The position numbers were made by a program, and so were the translations under genes. Below are positions 27,219-36,003 of a stretch of 64,000 nt of DNA, piece after piece. The notes under the pieces were generated by a model that had not been told where the DNA came from, ran no database searches, and was given only the letters and a program-made list of their open reading frames with translations. Origin of the DNA: a beta proteobacterium AAP65 (GTDB lineage: Bacteria > Pseudomonadota > Gammaproteobacteria > Burkholderiales > Burkholderiaceae_C); the NCBI GenBank assembly GCA_001295865.1, contig LJHW01000044.1, positions 62,001-126,000 on the forward strand. The letters run 5' to 3'. The number at the start of each line of letters is the position of its first letter. The stretch's first letter is position 1.

Positions 27219-28042
27219 AACTCAAGCCGCTGCAATCGACGCTGCTGCCCGCGGCCGGCCCCCCAGATGGCAGCACGCTGCGCGTGGCCACCTACAACAT
27301 CCACAAGGGTGTGCGCGGCCTGGGCCCGCGCAAGCGGCTGGAGATCCACAACCTCGGCCAGGCCATGGAAGCCTTCGACGCCGACCTGATCTTCCTGCAG
27401 GAGGTGCGCGCCTTCCACACGCGCGAGGCGCGGCGCTTCGACCGCACGCACTTCGGGTGGCCCGAAGAAGGGCAGGCCGAGTTCCTGGCGCCCGAGGGCT
27501 ACGAGGCGGCCTACCGCAGCAATGCCATCACGCGCCACGGTGAACACGGCAATGCGCTGCTCTCGCGCTGGCCGATGGGCGACGTGGGCCACCACGACGT
27601 CAGCGACCACCGCTTCGAGCAGCGCGGCCTGCTGCATGTGCCCGTGGCCTGGGCCGGCGGCACCGTGCATGCGGTGGTGGTGCACTTCGGCCTGGTGCAC
27701 CGCAGCCGCGTGCGCCAGGTGCAGCGCTTGGCGCGTTTCATCGAAGCCGAGGTGCCGGCGGGCGAGATGCTGGTGGTGGCCGGTGATTTCAACGACTGGG
27801 GCGAGCGGCTCGACGGCCCCATGGCCGAGCTGGGCCTGGCGCGCGCCAGCGTCCCGGGTGCGCGGCGCAGCGACAGCCTGACCTTCCCCTCGCTGGCGCC
27901 GGTGTTCGGGCTCGACCGCTTCTACGTGCGCGGCCTGGCCTGCCGCGCGATGCGGGTGCCGCGCGGCAGCAACTGGGCGCGCATGTCCGACCACCTGCCC
28001 TTGGTGGCCGAGCTCGTGGCTGAACTGGCGGTGCCTGGCTGA
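27215..28042 (+). CDS. Endonuclease/exonuclease/phosphatase (EEP) family protein
   Basis: A 275-residue protein of the EEP (DNase I-like) superfamily. Motifs appear in order: RVATYNIHKGVRG, DLIFLQEVR with the metal-binding Glu, HGEHGNALLSRWP, VVVAGDFNDWGERL and the final MSDHLPLVAELV. Substrates in this superfamily range from DNA to phospholipid head groups. The gene lies directly before clsB, an arrangement common in Burkholderiales, so a phospholipid role is possible. The ATG at 27215 overlaps the nudB stop, and the clsB start overlaps its own stop (TGATG). Confidence 0.9.
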   Translation: MKLKPLQSTLLPAAGPPDGSTLRVATYNIHKGVRGLGPRKRLEIHNLGQAMEAFDADLIFLQEVRAFHTREARRFDRTHFGWPEEGQAEFLAPEGYEAAYRSNAITRHGEHGNALLSRWPMGDVGHHDVSDHRFEQRGLLHVPVAWAGGTVHAVVVHFGLVHRSRVRQVQRLARFIEAEVPAGEMLVVAGDFNDWGERLDGPMAELGLARASVPGARRSDSLTFPSLAPVFGLDRFYVRGLACRAMRVPRGSNWARMSDHLPLVAELVAELAVPG

Positions 28043-29331
28043 TGGCCGGCCTGGACCTCGGCCACCTGCGCAGCTGGACGGTGGTGCCGGCGCCGCGCTT
28101 CGGTGGTGGCAACCAGGTCGAACTGCTGCAGGGCGGTGACGCGCTCTTCCCGCGCATGCGCGAGGCCATTGCCGCGGCGCGGCGCGAGGTCTGGCTGGCC
28201 ACCTACATCTTCCACGACGACCCCGCGGCCACCTCGATGGCGGTGGCCTTGAAAGAAGCCGCCGGCCGTGGCGTGGCCGTGCACGTGGTGGTGGACGGCT
28301 TCGGCAGCATCAAGACCATGGAAGGCGTGCGGGCGCTCTTTGCCGACAGCGGCGTGAAGCTGGAGGTCTTCCGCCCGCTGGACCGCTGGTACAGCTGGCT
28401 GCAGCCCGGCCAGCTGCGCCGCCTGCACCAGAAGCTGTGCGTCTGCGACGACAGCACGGCCTTCGTCGGTGGCATCAACCTCATCGACGATCGCCATGAC
28501 ATGAACCACGGCTGGACCGACACGCCGCGGCTCGACTACGCCGTGCAGGTGCAGGGCCCGCTGGTGGCGCAGGTGCACGCCACCACCCGCGCGATGTGGG
28601 CCCGTGCCCACCTCTGGCGCGACTGGCGCGACGAGGTGCGTGCACTGGCCCGCGGCGGCCGGCCCGTGAAGGACGCCGTGAAACTGGTGCGGCAGCTGCG
28701 CGCGCGCAGCCCCGAAGGCCAGGCCGCGGCAGCGCAGGCGGCGCGCGACGCCTCGCCCATGCGCGCGGCCTTCCTCGTGCGCGACAACCTGCGCCAGCGC
28801 CGCATCATCGAGCGCAGCTATGTCGAGGCCATCCGCCGCTCGCAGCACCGCGTGGAGCTGGCCGTGCCCTACTTCTACCCGGGGCGGGCCTTCCGCCGTG
28901 CGCTGCGCCACGCGGCGCGGCGCGGCGTGCAGGTGCGGCTGCTGCTGCAGGGCAAGGTCGACTACCGCATCGCCGCGCTGGCCGCGCGCGCGCTCTACGA
29001 CGAACTGCGTGCCAATGGTGTGCGCATCTTCGAGTACACACCGGCCTTTCTGCATGCCAAGGTGGCGGTGGTCGACGACGACTGGGCCACCGTGGGCAGC
29101 AGCAACATCGACCCGCTGAGCCTGCTGCTGAACCTGGAAGCCAACGTGGTGGTGCGCGACGCCGGGTTCGCCGCCAGCCTGCGCGCCAGCCTGGAGCAGG
29201 CGTTTTCGCTGTCGCTCGAAGTGAGTGGCGTGCCCGAACGCACCGGCTGGCGCCGCTGGCTGCACCGCGGCGCGGTGGCCTGGGCGGCCAACCTCTACCT
29301 GCGCGTGGCAGGCATCACCGGGCGTTACTGA
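28042..29331 (+). CDS. clsB: Cardiolipin synthase B
   Basis: A 429-residue phospholipase-D superfamily enzyme. It has two HKD catalytic motifs: HQKLCVCDDSTAFVGGIN at about residue 130 and HAKVAVVDDDWATVGSSN at about 338, each with His, Lys and Asp in place. It lacks the N-terminal membrane helices of ClsA, as expected for ClsB, which can form cardiolipin from phosphatidylglycerol and phosphatidylethanolamine. It ends the nudB-EEP-clsB unit and is followed by a GC hairpin without a T-run. Confidence 0.92.
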   Translation: MAGLDLGHLRSWTVVPAPRFGGGNQVELLQGGDALFPRMREAIAAARREVWLATYIFHDDPAATSMAVALKEAAGRGVAVHVVVDGFGSIKTMEGVRALFADSGVKLEVFRPLDRWYSWLQPGQLRRLHQKLCVCDDSTAFVGGINLIDDRHDMNHGWTDTPRLDYAVQVQGPLVAQVHATTRAMWARAHLWRDWRDEVRALARGGRPVKDAVKLVRQLRARSPEGQAAAAQAARDASPMRAAFLVRDNLRQRRIIERSYVEAIRRSQHRVELAVPYFYPGRAFRRALRHAARRGVQVRLLLQGKVDYRIAALAARALYDELRANGVRIFEYTPAFLHAKVAVVDDDWATVGSSNIDPLSLLLNLEANVVVRDAGFAASLRASLEQAFSLSLEVSGVPERTGWRRWLHRGAVAWAANLYLRVAGITGRY

Positions 29332-29420
29332 GGGCTGCGGCACCCGGCTCGGGTGCTCGACAAGCGCCGCGCCGCGGCCCATGCTGGGGCACACGCACAA
29401 CACCTCAGGAGGGTGACCCG

Positions 29421-30560
29421 ATGCAGCGCTTCCACCATTTTGCAGCCGCGGGCCTGCTGGCCTGGGCCGCCGCGGCCCAGGCCCAGACCCCGGCCTACAC
29501 CATCATCGATCTCGGCGTGGTGGGCAGCAGCACCGCCTCGCAGGCCTTCGGCATGTCGACCGACGGCCGCTCTGTCGTGGGCCGCTCGCTGGGCAACCCC
29601 ACCAGCGCCACGCTGTGGACGGCCGGCGGCGGCCTGCAGGCGCTGCCCAACCTCGCCGGCCGCAGCTTCGCGGTGGCCAACGACGTCAACAACGCCGGGC
29701 TGGCCGTGGGCAGCAGCACCACCACGTCTTTCGGCGCCGGCGCCTTGCCGGTGGTGTGGAACAACGGCGCCATCAGCGCGCTCACCATGCCCAGTGGTTA
29801 CACCGTGGGCCAGGCCAACGGCGTGAATGCCGCCGGCGTGGTGGTGGGCGCGGTGGGCTCGGGCGTGGGCCAGCGCGGCGCGATCTACAGCAGCAGCGGC
29901 ATCGGCAGCGTCATCAGCGCCACCACGGCCAACGGCAGCTTCATGACGGTGGCCTTCGGCATCAACGATGCCGGCCTCGTGGTGGGCACGGGCATCGACC
30001 CGGCCAACGCCGCCGTCAACGTGGGCATGGTCTACGACAGCGTCACGGGCGTGATGAGCACCGTGGGCGCGCTGCCGGCGGCCAACGGTGCCTTGAACTT
30101 CGGCGTGGGCAACGGCGGCCACGTGGTGGGCAGCAGCATGTTCAACCAGGGCTCGGGCCAGCCTTTCGTGTGGACGGCTTCGGGCGGCATGACGGCCATC
30201 CCGCTGCCGGCCGGCACCAGCCAGGCCAGCGCGCGCGGCGTCAACAGCGCGGGTTGGGTGGTGGGCACGGCCAGCGGCGCCTTTGCGGTGCCTTTCCTCT
30301 ATGCCGACGGCAGCACCTACACGCTGCAGAGCCTGCTGCCCGCGAACTCGGGCTGGGACATCAGCACCAACACCAGCAGCTCGGCGCTGGCCATCGCCGA
30401 CGACGGCAGCATCGCCGGCACCGCGGTCTACAACGGCCAGGTGCGCGCCTACCTGATGACGCCCGTGCCCGAGCCCGCCAGCGCGCTGCTGATGCTGGCC
30501 GGGCTGCTGGCCGGCGCGGTGTGGCGCGGCCGGTTACGCTCGGCGCATGCCCGAACCTGA
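29421..30560 (+). CDS. PEP-CTERM sorted protein with HAF-like repeats
   Basis: A 379-residue secreted protein with an N-terminal signal peptide (cleavage after AQAQ near residue 22). Then come about seven imperfect repeats of roughly 45-50 residues with the core (I/V)N-x-A-G-x-VVG and a following W/Y-x-x-G strand, for example GINDAGLVVGTG and GVNSAGWVVGTA. This matches HAF-type extracellular repeats, which build beta-propeller-like domains. The C-terminus is a PEP-CTERM signal: VPEPASA at about 349-355, a hydrophobic helix, then a basic tail (RGRLRSAHART). An exosortase should cleave it and link it to EPS or the cell surface. A strong AGGAGGGTG precedes the ATG. Confidence 0.9.
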   Translation: MQRFHHFAAAGLLAWAAAAQAQTPAYTIIDLGVVGSSTASQAFGMSTDGRSVVGRSLGNPTSATLWTAGGGLQALPNLAGRSFAVANDVNNAGLAVGSSTTTSFGAGALPVVWNNGAISALTMPSGYTVGQANGVNAAGVVVGAVGSGVGQRGAIYSSSGIGSVISATTANGSFMTVAFGINDAGLVVGTGIDPANAAVNVGMVYDSVTGVMSTVGALPAANGALNFGVGNGGHVVGSSMFNQGSGQPFVWTASGGMTAIPLPAGTSQASARGVNSAGWVVGTASGAFAVPFLYADGSTYTLQSLLPANSGWDISTNTSSSALAIADDGSIAGTAVYNGQVRAYLMTPVPEPASALLMLAGLLAGAVWRGRLRSAHART

Positions 30561-31659
30561 AGCACCGGCTCGCCCTGGCCGCAGGGCACCGCGCCCCCGC
30601 CCCGCGCGCCGTGGGCGCGAGCAGGCCATCGATCTTGCCTTGCAAGGCGGCGGCTCGCACGGCGCCTTCACCTGGGGCGTGCTCGACCGCCTGCTGGAAG
30701 ACGAGGGCCTCGCCGTCGACGGCGTCTCGGGCACCAGCGCCGGTGCCTTGAACGCCGCGGTGATGGCCACTGGCTGGGCCGAGGGCGGGCGTGCCGGCGC
30801 GCGTGCCGCGCTGGCGGCCTTCTGGCACGACGTGGCCACGCCGGCCGGCAGTGCCTGCTTCGGCCGCACCGCCGCCGCGCCGCCGGGGCTGGCGGCCTAC
30901 AACCTCGACGCGAACCCGTTCTACGTGCTCAGCCAGCAGTGGCTGAAGCTCTTCAGCCCCTACCAGTTCAACCCCTTCAACCTGCCCGGCAGCGACCCGC
31001 TGCGCGACATCGTGCAGCGCCACGTGCGGCCGGCGGCGCTGCGCGAGGGGCCGCTGTCGGTGTTTGTCACCGCCACCTCGGTGCGCACCGGGCAGCCGCG
31101 CGTGTTCGACCGGCAGGCGCTAGGCAGCGAGATCGGCATCGATGCGCTGCTGGCCAGCGCCTGCCTGCCGCAGCTCTTCCGCGCGGTGCACATCGAAGGC
31201 GAGCCGTATTGGGATGGCGGCTACAGCGGCAACCCCGCCCTCTGGCCGCTGATCTACGAAACGCCCACGCTCGACGTGCTGCTGGTGAAGATCAACCCGC
31301 TGGTGCGTGACGGCCTGCCCGACACCCCGGCCGAGATTGCCGACCGCGTCAACGAGATCACCTTCAACGCCGGGCTGGTGGGCGAGCTGCGTGCCATCGG
31401 CTTCGTGCAGCGCCTGGTGGAAGAAGGGCGGCTGGAGCCCGGCCGCTACAAGCACCTGCGCCTGCACATGGTGGCCGATGACGAAGGCCTGGCGCCGCTG
31501 CACCCTTCCAGCAAGCTCAACACCGAGCGCAGCTTTCTGGAGGCGCTGCACAGCCTGGGCCGCGCCGCCGCCGAGCGCTGGCTTTCAGCGCACCGCGACG
31601 CGGTGGGCCGGCACTCGACGCTGGACCTCGGCACCTTCCTCGCCCCGCGCCGTGGCTGA
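30547..31659 (+). CDS. Patatin-like phospholipase
   Basis: A 370-residue serine hydrolase of the patatin family. After a Pro/Arg-rich start it shows the oxyanion loop LALQGGGSHGAF at about residues 29-40. The nucleophile motif GTSAG is at 62-66 (Ser64) and the Asp of the dyad in WDGGYSGNP is near 223. The family hydrolyses acyl chains from phospholipids. It overlaps the PEP-CTERM gene by 14 bases and the downstream exonuclease gene by 8 bases, so translation is coupled despite unrelated functions. There is no signal peptide, so it is likely cytosolic or membrane-associated. Confidence 0.9.
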   Translation: MPEPEAPARPGRRAPRPRPARRGREQAIDLALQGGGSHGAFTWGVLDRLLEDEGLAVDGVSGTSAGALNAAVMATGWAEGGRAGARAALAAFWHDVATPAGSACFGRTAAAPPGLAAYNLDANPFYVLSQQWLKLFSPYQFNPFNLPGSDPLRDIVQRHVRPAALREGPLSVFVTATSVRTGQPRVFDRQALGSEIGIDALLASACLPQLFRAVHIEGEPYWDGGYSGNPALWPLIYETPTLDVLLVKINPLVRDGLPDTPAEIADRVNEITFNAGLVGELRAIGFVQRLVEEGRLEPGRYKHLRLHMVADDEGLAPLHPSSKLNTERSFLEALHSLGRAAAERWLSAHRDAVGRHSTLDLGTFLAPRRG

Positions 31660-32716
31660 AGATCTCATCGTGCAGCGGCCCGAGGGCCTGTACTGCCCCG
31701 CCGGCGATTTCCACATCGACCCCTGGCGCCCGGTGGCGCGGGCCGTCATCACCCACGCCCATGCCGACCACGCACGCCGCGGCCATGGCGCCTATCTGGC
31801 CACGGCCATCAGCGAAGGTGTGCTGCGTTCGCGCTTGGGGCAGATCACGCTGCAGGGCCTGGCGTATGGCGAGGTGGTGCACGTCAACGGTGTGCGTGTT
31901 TCCCTGCACCCGGCCGGCCATGTGCTGGGCTCGGCTCAGGTGCGCGTGGAACACGCGGGCCAGGTGTGGGTGGCTTCGGGCGACTACTTCACGAGTGGCC
32001 ACACCCACGACACCAACACCACCTGCACACCCTTCGAGCCGGTGCGCTGCCACTGCTTCATCACCGAGAGCACCTTCGGCCTGCCCATCTACCGCTGGCG
32101 CCCGCAGGCCGAACTGATGGCCGAGATCAACGCCTGGTGGGCCGCCAACGCCGCCGCCGGCCGCGCCAGCCTGCTGCTCGGCTACAGCTTCGGCAAGGCA
32201 CAGCGCCTGCTGGCCGGGGTGGATGCCACCCTCGGGCCCCTCATCGTGCACGGCGCGGTGGAGCCGCTGAACGAGGCCTACCGTGCTGCCGGCGTGGCGC
32301 TGCCGCCCACGCTGCGGCTGGAAGCGGTGCAGGACAAGACGCTCCTGCAGCGCGCGCTGGTGGTGGCGCCGCCGGCCGTGCTGGGCAGCGCCTGGGCGCG
32401 CAAGCTGGGCGAACAGAGCGATGCTTTTGCCAGCGGCTGGATGCAGCTGCGCGGCGCACGCCGCCGCCAGGGCGTGGACCGGGGCTTCGTGCTCTCAGAC
32501 CACGCCGACTGGCCGGGCCTGCAACAGGCCATTGCGGCCACCGGCGCCAGCCGTGTGATCGTCACGCACGGCTACGAGGCGGTGATGGTGCGCTGGCTGC
32601 AGCAGCAGGGCTTGGAAGCGGGCAGCTTCCGCACCGAGTTCGGCGCCGACGATGGCGAGGCGCTGGCGGCGCCTGTCGCCGCCAGCGAAGCGGCAGATCA
32701 GTCGTTCGCGGGTTGA
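31652..32716 (+). CDS. Ligase-associated DNA exonuclease (metallo-beta-lactamase fold)
   Basis: A 354-residue protein of the metallo-beta-lactamase/beta-CASP type that occurs beside bacterial ATP-dependent DNA ligases. The metal motif HAHADH is at about residues 35-40. HPAGHVLGSAQV, VASGDYFTSGHTHDT and the late VLSDHADWPGL and VTHGYEA blocks give the rest of the active site. Members are thought to process DNA ends before ligation. The GTG at 31652 gives VAEDLIVQRPEGL, as in relatives, and overlaps the patatin gene by 8 bases. The partner ligase is 570 bases downstream. Confidence 0.88.
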   Translation: MAEDLIVQRPEGLYCPAGDFHIDPWRPVARAVITHAHADHARRGHGAYLATAISEGVLRSRLGQITLQGLAYGEVVHVNGVRVSLHPAGHVLGSAQVRVEHAGQVWVASGDYFTSGHTHDTNTTCTPFEPVRCHCFITESTFGLPIYRWRPQAELMAEINAWWAANAAAGRASLLLGYSFGKAQRLLAGVDATLGPLIVHGAVEPLNEAYRAAGVALPPTLRLEAVQDKTLLQRALVVAPPAVLGSAWARKLGEQSDAFASGWMQLRGARRRQGVDRGFVLSDHADWPGLQQAIAATGASRVIVTHGYEAVMVRWLQQQGLEAGSFRTEFGADDGEALAAPVAASEAADQSFAG

Positions 32717-33213
32717 CCCACGAGCTGCACGTCTAGGCGCGGTTCTTTCACCTTCGCATCGGTGCGGCTCTCGACGAAGATGCGCTTGGGGTCGACGCCG
32801 CGGTCGGTGAGGTACTTGCGCAGGGCCTGCAGTCGCGCCGGCGTCAGGTCGCGTTCACCGGCGTGGCCGGTGCCGTCGATGTTCCACGGGCCCACGGGGA
32901 TCAGCAGCGCCACCTCCACCTGCAGGCCGAGTGCGTTGACGATGAGGTCGGTGAGCTGGGCCTTGGCGCTGTCGGTGAGCTGGTCGCCTTTGAAGAGGCC
33001 CTTGGCTGGCAGCGAAACCGTGCGCGACTTGTCCTTCTGCTCCACCAGCTGAGACGGCGGCGGCTTCACCACCGGTTGGTCGCCGGGGGCGGCACGCACC
33101 GCGGTGGCGGCCACCGTGGCCAGCGTGGCGCCCAGCAGCAGGGCCAGCGTCAGGCGCAGCGCCGGCTGGGGCCTGGCCAGAGGCTGGGTACGCGGAACAG
33201 CGGGCTGTCTCAT
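32698..33213 (-). CDS. OmpA-like periplasmic protein
   Basis: A 171-residue protein with a signal-anchor or signal peptide (LRLTLALLLGATLATVAATAV, cleavage likely after VRAA near residue 41). A domain resembling OmpA_C follows: SAKAQLTDLIVNALGLQ near 75-91 and DLTPARLQALRKYLTDRGVDPKRIFVESR near 120-150. The peptidoglycan-binding Asp/Arg pattern is only partly visible, so binding is uncertain. The ATG has GGGAG just upstream. It runs antisense between the exonuclease and ligase genes, and its last 19 bases overlap the exonuclease 3' end. Confidence 0.75.
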   Translation of the reverse strand: MRQPAVPRTQPLARPQPALRLTLALLLGATLATVAATAVRAAPGDQPVVKPPPSQLVEQKDKSRTVSLPAKGLFKGDQLTDSAKAQLTDLIVNALGLQVEVALLIPVGPWNIDGTGHAGERDLTPARLQALRKYLTDRGVDPKRIFVESRTDAKVKEPRLDVQLVGQPAND

Positions 33214-33286
33214 GGGGCTCCCTTCGAGAACGTCGATGCATTGTGCCTGTGCGGGGCGGGCGCCGCCGGGTGTGCATGATGCCGAC

Positions 33287-35011
33287 ATGCGCCGTTTTGC
33301 CGAGCTTTACCAGGCCCTGGATGCCAGCACCGCCACACAAGACAAGGTGGGGGCCCTGCGCGGCTATTTCCAGAGTGCCCCGCCGGCCGACGCCGCCTGG
33401 GCCGTGTACTTCCTGGCCGGCGGCAAACCGCGCCAGGTGGTGCCGACCGCGCTGCTGCGTGAGCTGGCCTGCCAGCAGGCCGGCGTTGACGACTGGCTCT
33501 TCGAGGCCTGCTACCAGGCCGTGGGCGATCTGGCCGAGACCATCGCCCACATCCTGCCGCCCGGCCCCGCTGACACGGCCGCTGAAGACCTGGGTCTTGC
33601 CGTCTGGGTGGAAGACCGCCTGCTGCCGCTGCGCGGCGTGGCGCCGGCCGAGCAGGGCGCGCGCCTGGCCGCGGCCTGGCAGCAGCTGGACGCGGCCGGG
33701 CGTTTTTTGCTCGTCAAGCTGATCGGCGGCGGTTTTCGTGTGGGCGTGAGCAAGCTGCTGGTGCAGCGCGCGCTGGGCGAACACGCCGGGCTCGACGCCA
33801 AACTGATGGCGCAGCGCCTGGTGGGCTGGACCGAAGCCCGCCGCACGCCGAGTGCCGAGCGTTACCTCGCGCTGCTGGCGCCGGCCGGCACGCAGGCCGC
33901 GCCCGATGGCCAGCCCTACCCCTTTTTCCTGGCGCACGCGCTGCAGGCCGAGCGGGCCGACTTCGAAGGCCAACTCGGGCCACCGAGCGGCTGGCTGGTG
34001 GAGTGGAAGTACGACGGCATTCGCGCCCAGGTGGTCAAACGCGCGGGGCAGGTGTGGATCTGGTCGCGCGGCGAAGAGCTGGTCACCGAACGTTTCCCCG
34101 AGGTGGTGGCCGCCGCCGCGGCCTGGCCCGACGGCACGGTGCTCGACGGCGAGTTGCTGGTGTGGCCGGCCGGGGCCGCGCAGCCGGCCTCCTTCGCGCA
34201 GCTGCAGCCGCGCATCACGCGCAAGACCTTGCCCAAGAAGCTGCTGGCCGACGCCCCCGTGGTGCTGCTGGCCTACGACCTGCTGGAAGCCGAGGGGCAA
34301 GACCAGCGTGAACGCCCCCAGCACGAACGCCGCGCCGCGCTGCTGGCGCTGGCCGCCGCGCTGCCGGCCGAGGCGCCGCTGCGCGTGTCGCCCGAAGTCA
34401 CGGCCGAGAGCTGGCCCGCGCTGGCGTTGCTGCGTGAAGGCGCGCGTGAACGCGGTTTCGAAGGGTTCATGCTCAAGCAGCGAAACGGCGCCTACGGCAG
34501 CGGGCGCACCAAGAGCGACGGCACCTGGTGGAAGTGGAAGCTGGCGCCGCTGGCGGTGGACGCCGTGCTCGTCTACGCCCAGGCCGGCCACGGCCGCCGT
34601 GCCAGTGTCTACACCGACTACACCTTCGCGGTGTGGAGCCGGGCGCCGGCCGATGCCGACGAAGCCCGCGCCGTGATCGAGGCCATCGCCCGCAAGGAGC
34701 CGGCGCCGCCGCGCGACAGCCCGGCGCTGCAGCTGCTGCCATTTGCCAAGGCTTACTCGGGCCTGAGCGATGCCGAGTTCGCGGCCGTGGACCGCGTCAT
34801 CCGCGCCACCACGCTGGAGAAATTCGGCCCCGTGCGCAGCGTGGTGCCCAGCCTGGTCTTCGAGATCGGCTTCGAGGGCCTGCAGCGCAGCCCGCGCCAC
34901 AAGAGCGGCGTGGCCGTGCGTTTCCCGCGCATGCTGCGCCTGCGGCCCGACAAGCCGCTGCACGAGGCCGACACCCTGGCCACGCTGCTGGCCCTCAACC
35001 CGGCCGCCTGA
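33287..35011 (+). CDS. ATP-dependent DNA ligase
   Basis: A 574-residue ligase of the bacterial LigB/LigC-like class associated with the exonuclease encoded upstream. An N-terminal DNA-binding domain (about 1-200) is followed by the nucleotidyltransferase core with the adenylated lysine in EWKYDGIRAQ (Lys241). ELVTERFPEV, VLDGELLVWP, YDLLEAEGQD, EGFMLKQRNGAYGSGRTK (motif IV/V) and WWKWKLAPL follow. The OB-fold ends with GVAVRFPRMLRLRPDKP. It is probably a repair ligase additional to NAD-dependent LigA. The ATG at 33287 gives MRRFAELYQAL, the family start. Confidence 0.93.
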   Translation: MRRFAELYQALDASTATQDKVGALRGYFQSAPPADAAWAVYFLAGGKPRQVVPTALLRELACQQAGVDDWLFEACYQAVGDLAETIAHILPPGPADTAAEDLGLAVWVEDRLLPLRGVAPAEQGARLAAAWQQLDAAGRFLLVKLIGGGFRVGVSKLLVQRALGEHAGLDAKLMAQRLVGWTEARRTPSAERYLALLAPAGTQAAPDGQPYPFFLAHALQAERADFEGQLGPPSGWLVEWKYDGIRAQVVKRAGQVWIWSRGEELVTERFPEVVAAAAAWPDGTVLDGELLVWPAGAAQPASFAQLQPRITRKTLPKKLLADAPVVLLAYDLLEAEGQDQRERPQHERRAALLALAAALPAEAPLRVSPEVTAESWPALALLREGARERGFEGFMLKQRNGAYGSGRTKSDGTWWKWKLAPLAVDAVLVYAQAGHGRRASVYTDYTFAVWSRAPADADEARAVIEAIARKEPAPPRDSPALQLLPFAKAYSGLSDAEFAAVDRVIRATTLEKFGPVRSVVPSLVFEIGFEGLQRSPRHKSGVAVRFPRMLRLRPDKPLHEADTLATLLALNPAA

Positions 35012-35071
35012 GCGCGTACATTGGATTGGCGCGGGGGCAGGGTGCCGCCGCGAGCCAGGGAGACCACCAAG

Positions 35072-35881
35072 ATGAAGACGATGATGAAGCGCAGCGCCGC
35101 CTTGCTGGCCGCGCTGCTGCTGGCCGCCAGCGCCCACGCGCAGATCAGCGACACCCAGGCCGAGGCGCTGATGCGCCTGTCGGGCCAGTGGGCGCAGCTG
35201 GAATCGCTGGCCGACCAGATGCGCAGCGGCCTGCTCGAAGGCCTGGGCAAGGACGCCAACCCGCCCTCCGAGGCCCTGCAGGCCAAGGTGAAGGCGGCCG
35301 CGGCGCAGGCCTTCACGGTGGACCGGGCGCGCCAGCTGGCGCAGCGCAGCGTGGCCGAGAACACCCGCACCGAGCACCTGGCCGAATTGATGCGCTGGTA
35401 CGAGAGCCCGGTGGCGCGCCGCATCACCCAGGCCGAGGTTGACGATACCGCCCGTGCCGAAAGCGACATGAAAGCGCGCACCCAGCGCGGCATGGCGATG
35501 GTGCAGGCGGCTTCGCCACGGCGCCAGCAGGCGCTGGTGCGCCTGGTGGAGGTGACCCGCGCGCCGCGCGCCGGGGCCGATCTCATCATCAACATGGGCG
35601 TGCAGCTGCCGCTGGCGCTGGCCCGCCTGGTGCCGCCCAAGCAGCCCATCGTGGAGGCCCAGCTGCGCGCCGCGGCGGAAGACCAGCGCGCCCAGCTCAC
35701 CCAGGCCTTCGAGGTCATCACGCTGGCGGGTTTTGCCATCGCCTACGAAGGCCTGCCCGATGAGGCGCTGGAGGCCTATGCCAAGTTCCTGGCCACCTCG
35801 GCCGGCGAGCACTTCAACGATGTCGGCGTGGCGGCGCTGGAGGCGGCCATCCTGGGCTCGGTGGCGGCGCTGACGCCCTGA
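35072..35881 (+). CDS. Secreted protein of unknown function, DUF2059-like
   Basis: A 269-residue helical protein with a signal peptide (KRSAALLAALLLAASAHAQ, cleavage near residue 23). The remainder is Ala/Gln/Glu/Arg-rich helices. LAELMRWYESPVARRITQAE at about residues 104-123 resembles the core of DUF2059, a periplasmic helical domain of unknown function, but the overall match is only suggestive. The ATG is preceded by AGGGAG. A TACATT at 35017-35022 could be a -10 element. It stands alone between the ligase and the GT41 genes, and nothing ties it to either. Confidence 0.7.
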   Translation: MKTMMKRSAALLAALLLAASAHAQISDTQAEALMRLSGQWAQLESLADQMRSGLLEGLGKDANPPSEALQAKVKAAAAQAFTVDRARQLAQRSVAENTRTEHLAELMRWYESPVARRITQAEVDDTARAESDMKARTQRGMAMVQAASPRRQQALVRLVEVTRAPRAGADLIINMGVQLPLALARLVPPKQPIVEAQLRAAAEDQRAQLTQAFEVITLAGFAIAYEGLPDEALEAYAKFLATSAGEHFNDVGVAALEAAILGSVAALTP

Positions 35882-36003
35882 GACTGGAGCCCCGGGGGCC
35901 CCGCCACCAAGGCCGGAACTGAGGGCGTTCTGGCCCGCTGATCGGGGTCAAGGCGGGCGCGGTGCTGCCTAGCATCGCAAGCACGCCCATAAAAAGGAGC
36001 CTC
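35882..36003. other. Intergenic region before the GT41/secretion operon
   Basis: A 122-base gap. It has a GC-rich near-palindrome just after the upstream stop, a possible -10 (TAGCAT, 35970-35975) without a good -35, and a clear AAGGAG ribosome-binding site at 35994-35999. Any promoter of the GT41-type I secretion operon should be here. Confidence 0.35.

Noticed and set aside
29340..29356. Hairpin GCACCC/GGGTGC after clsB
   Set aside because: The stem is only six bases and no T-run follows, so I do not call it a terminator.
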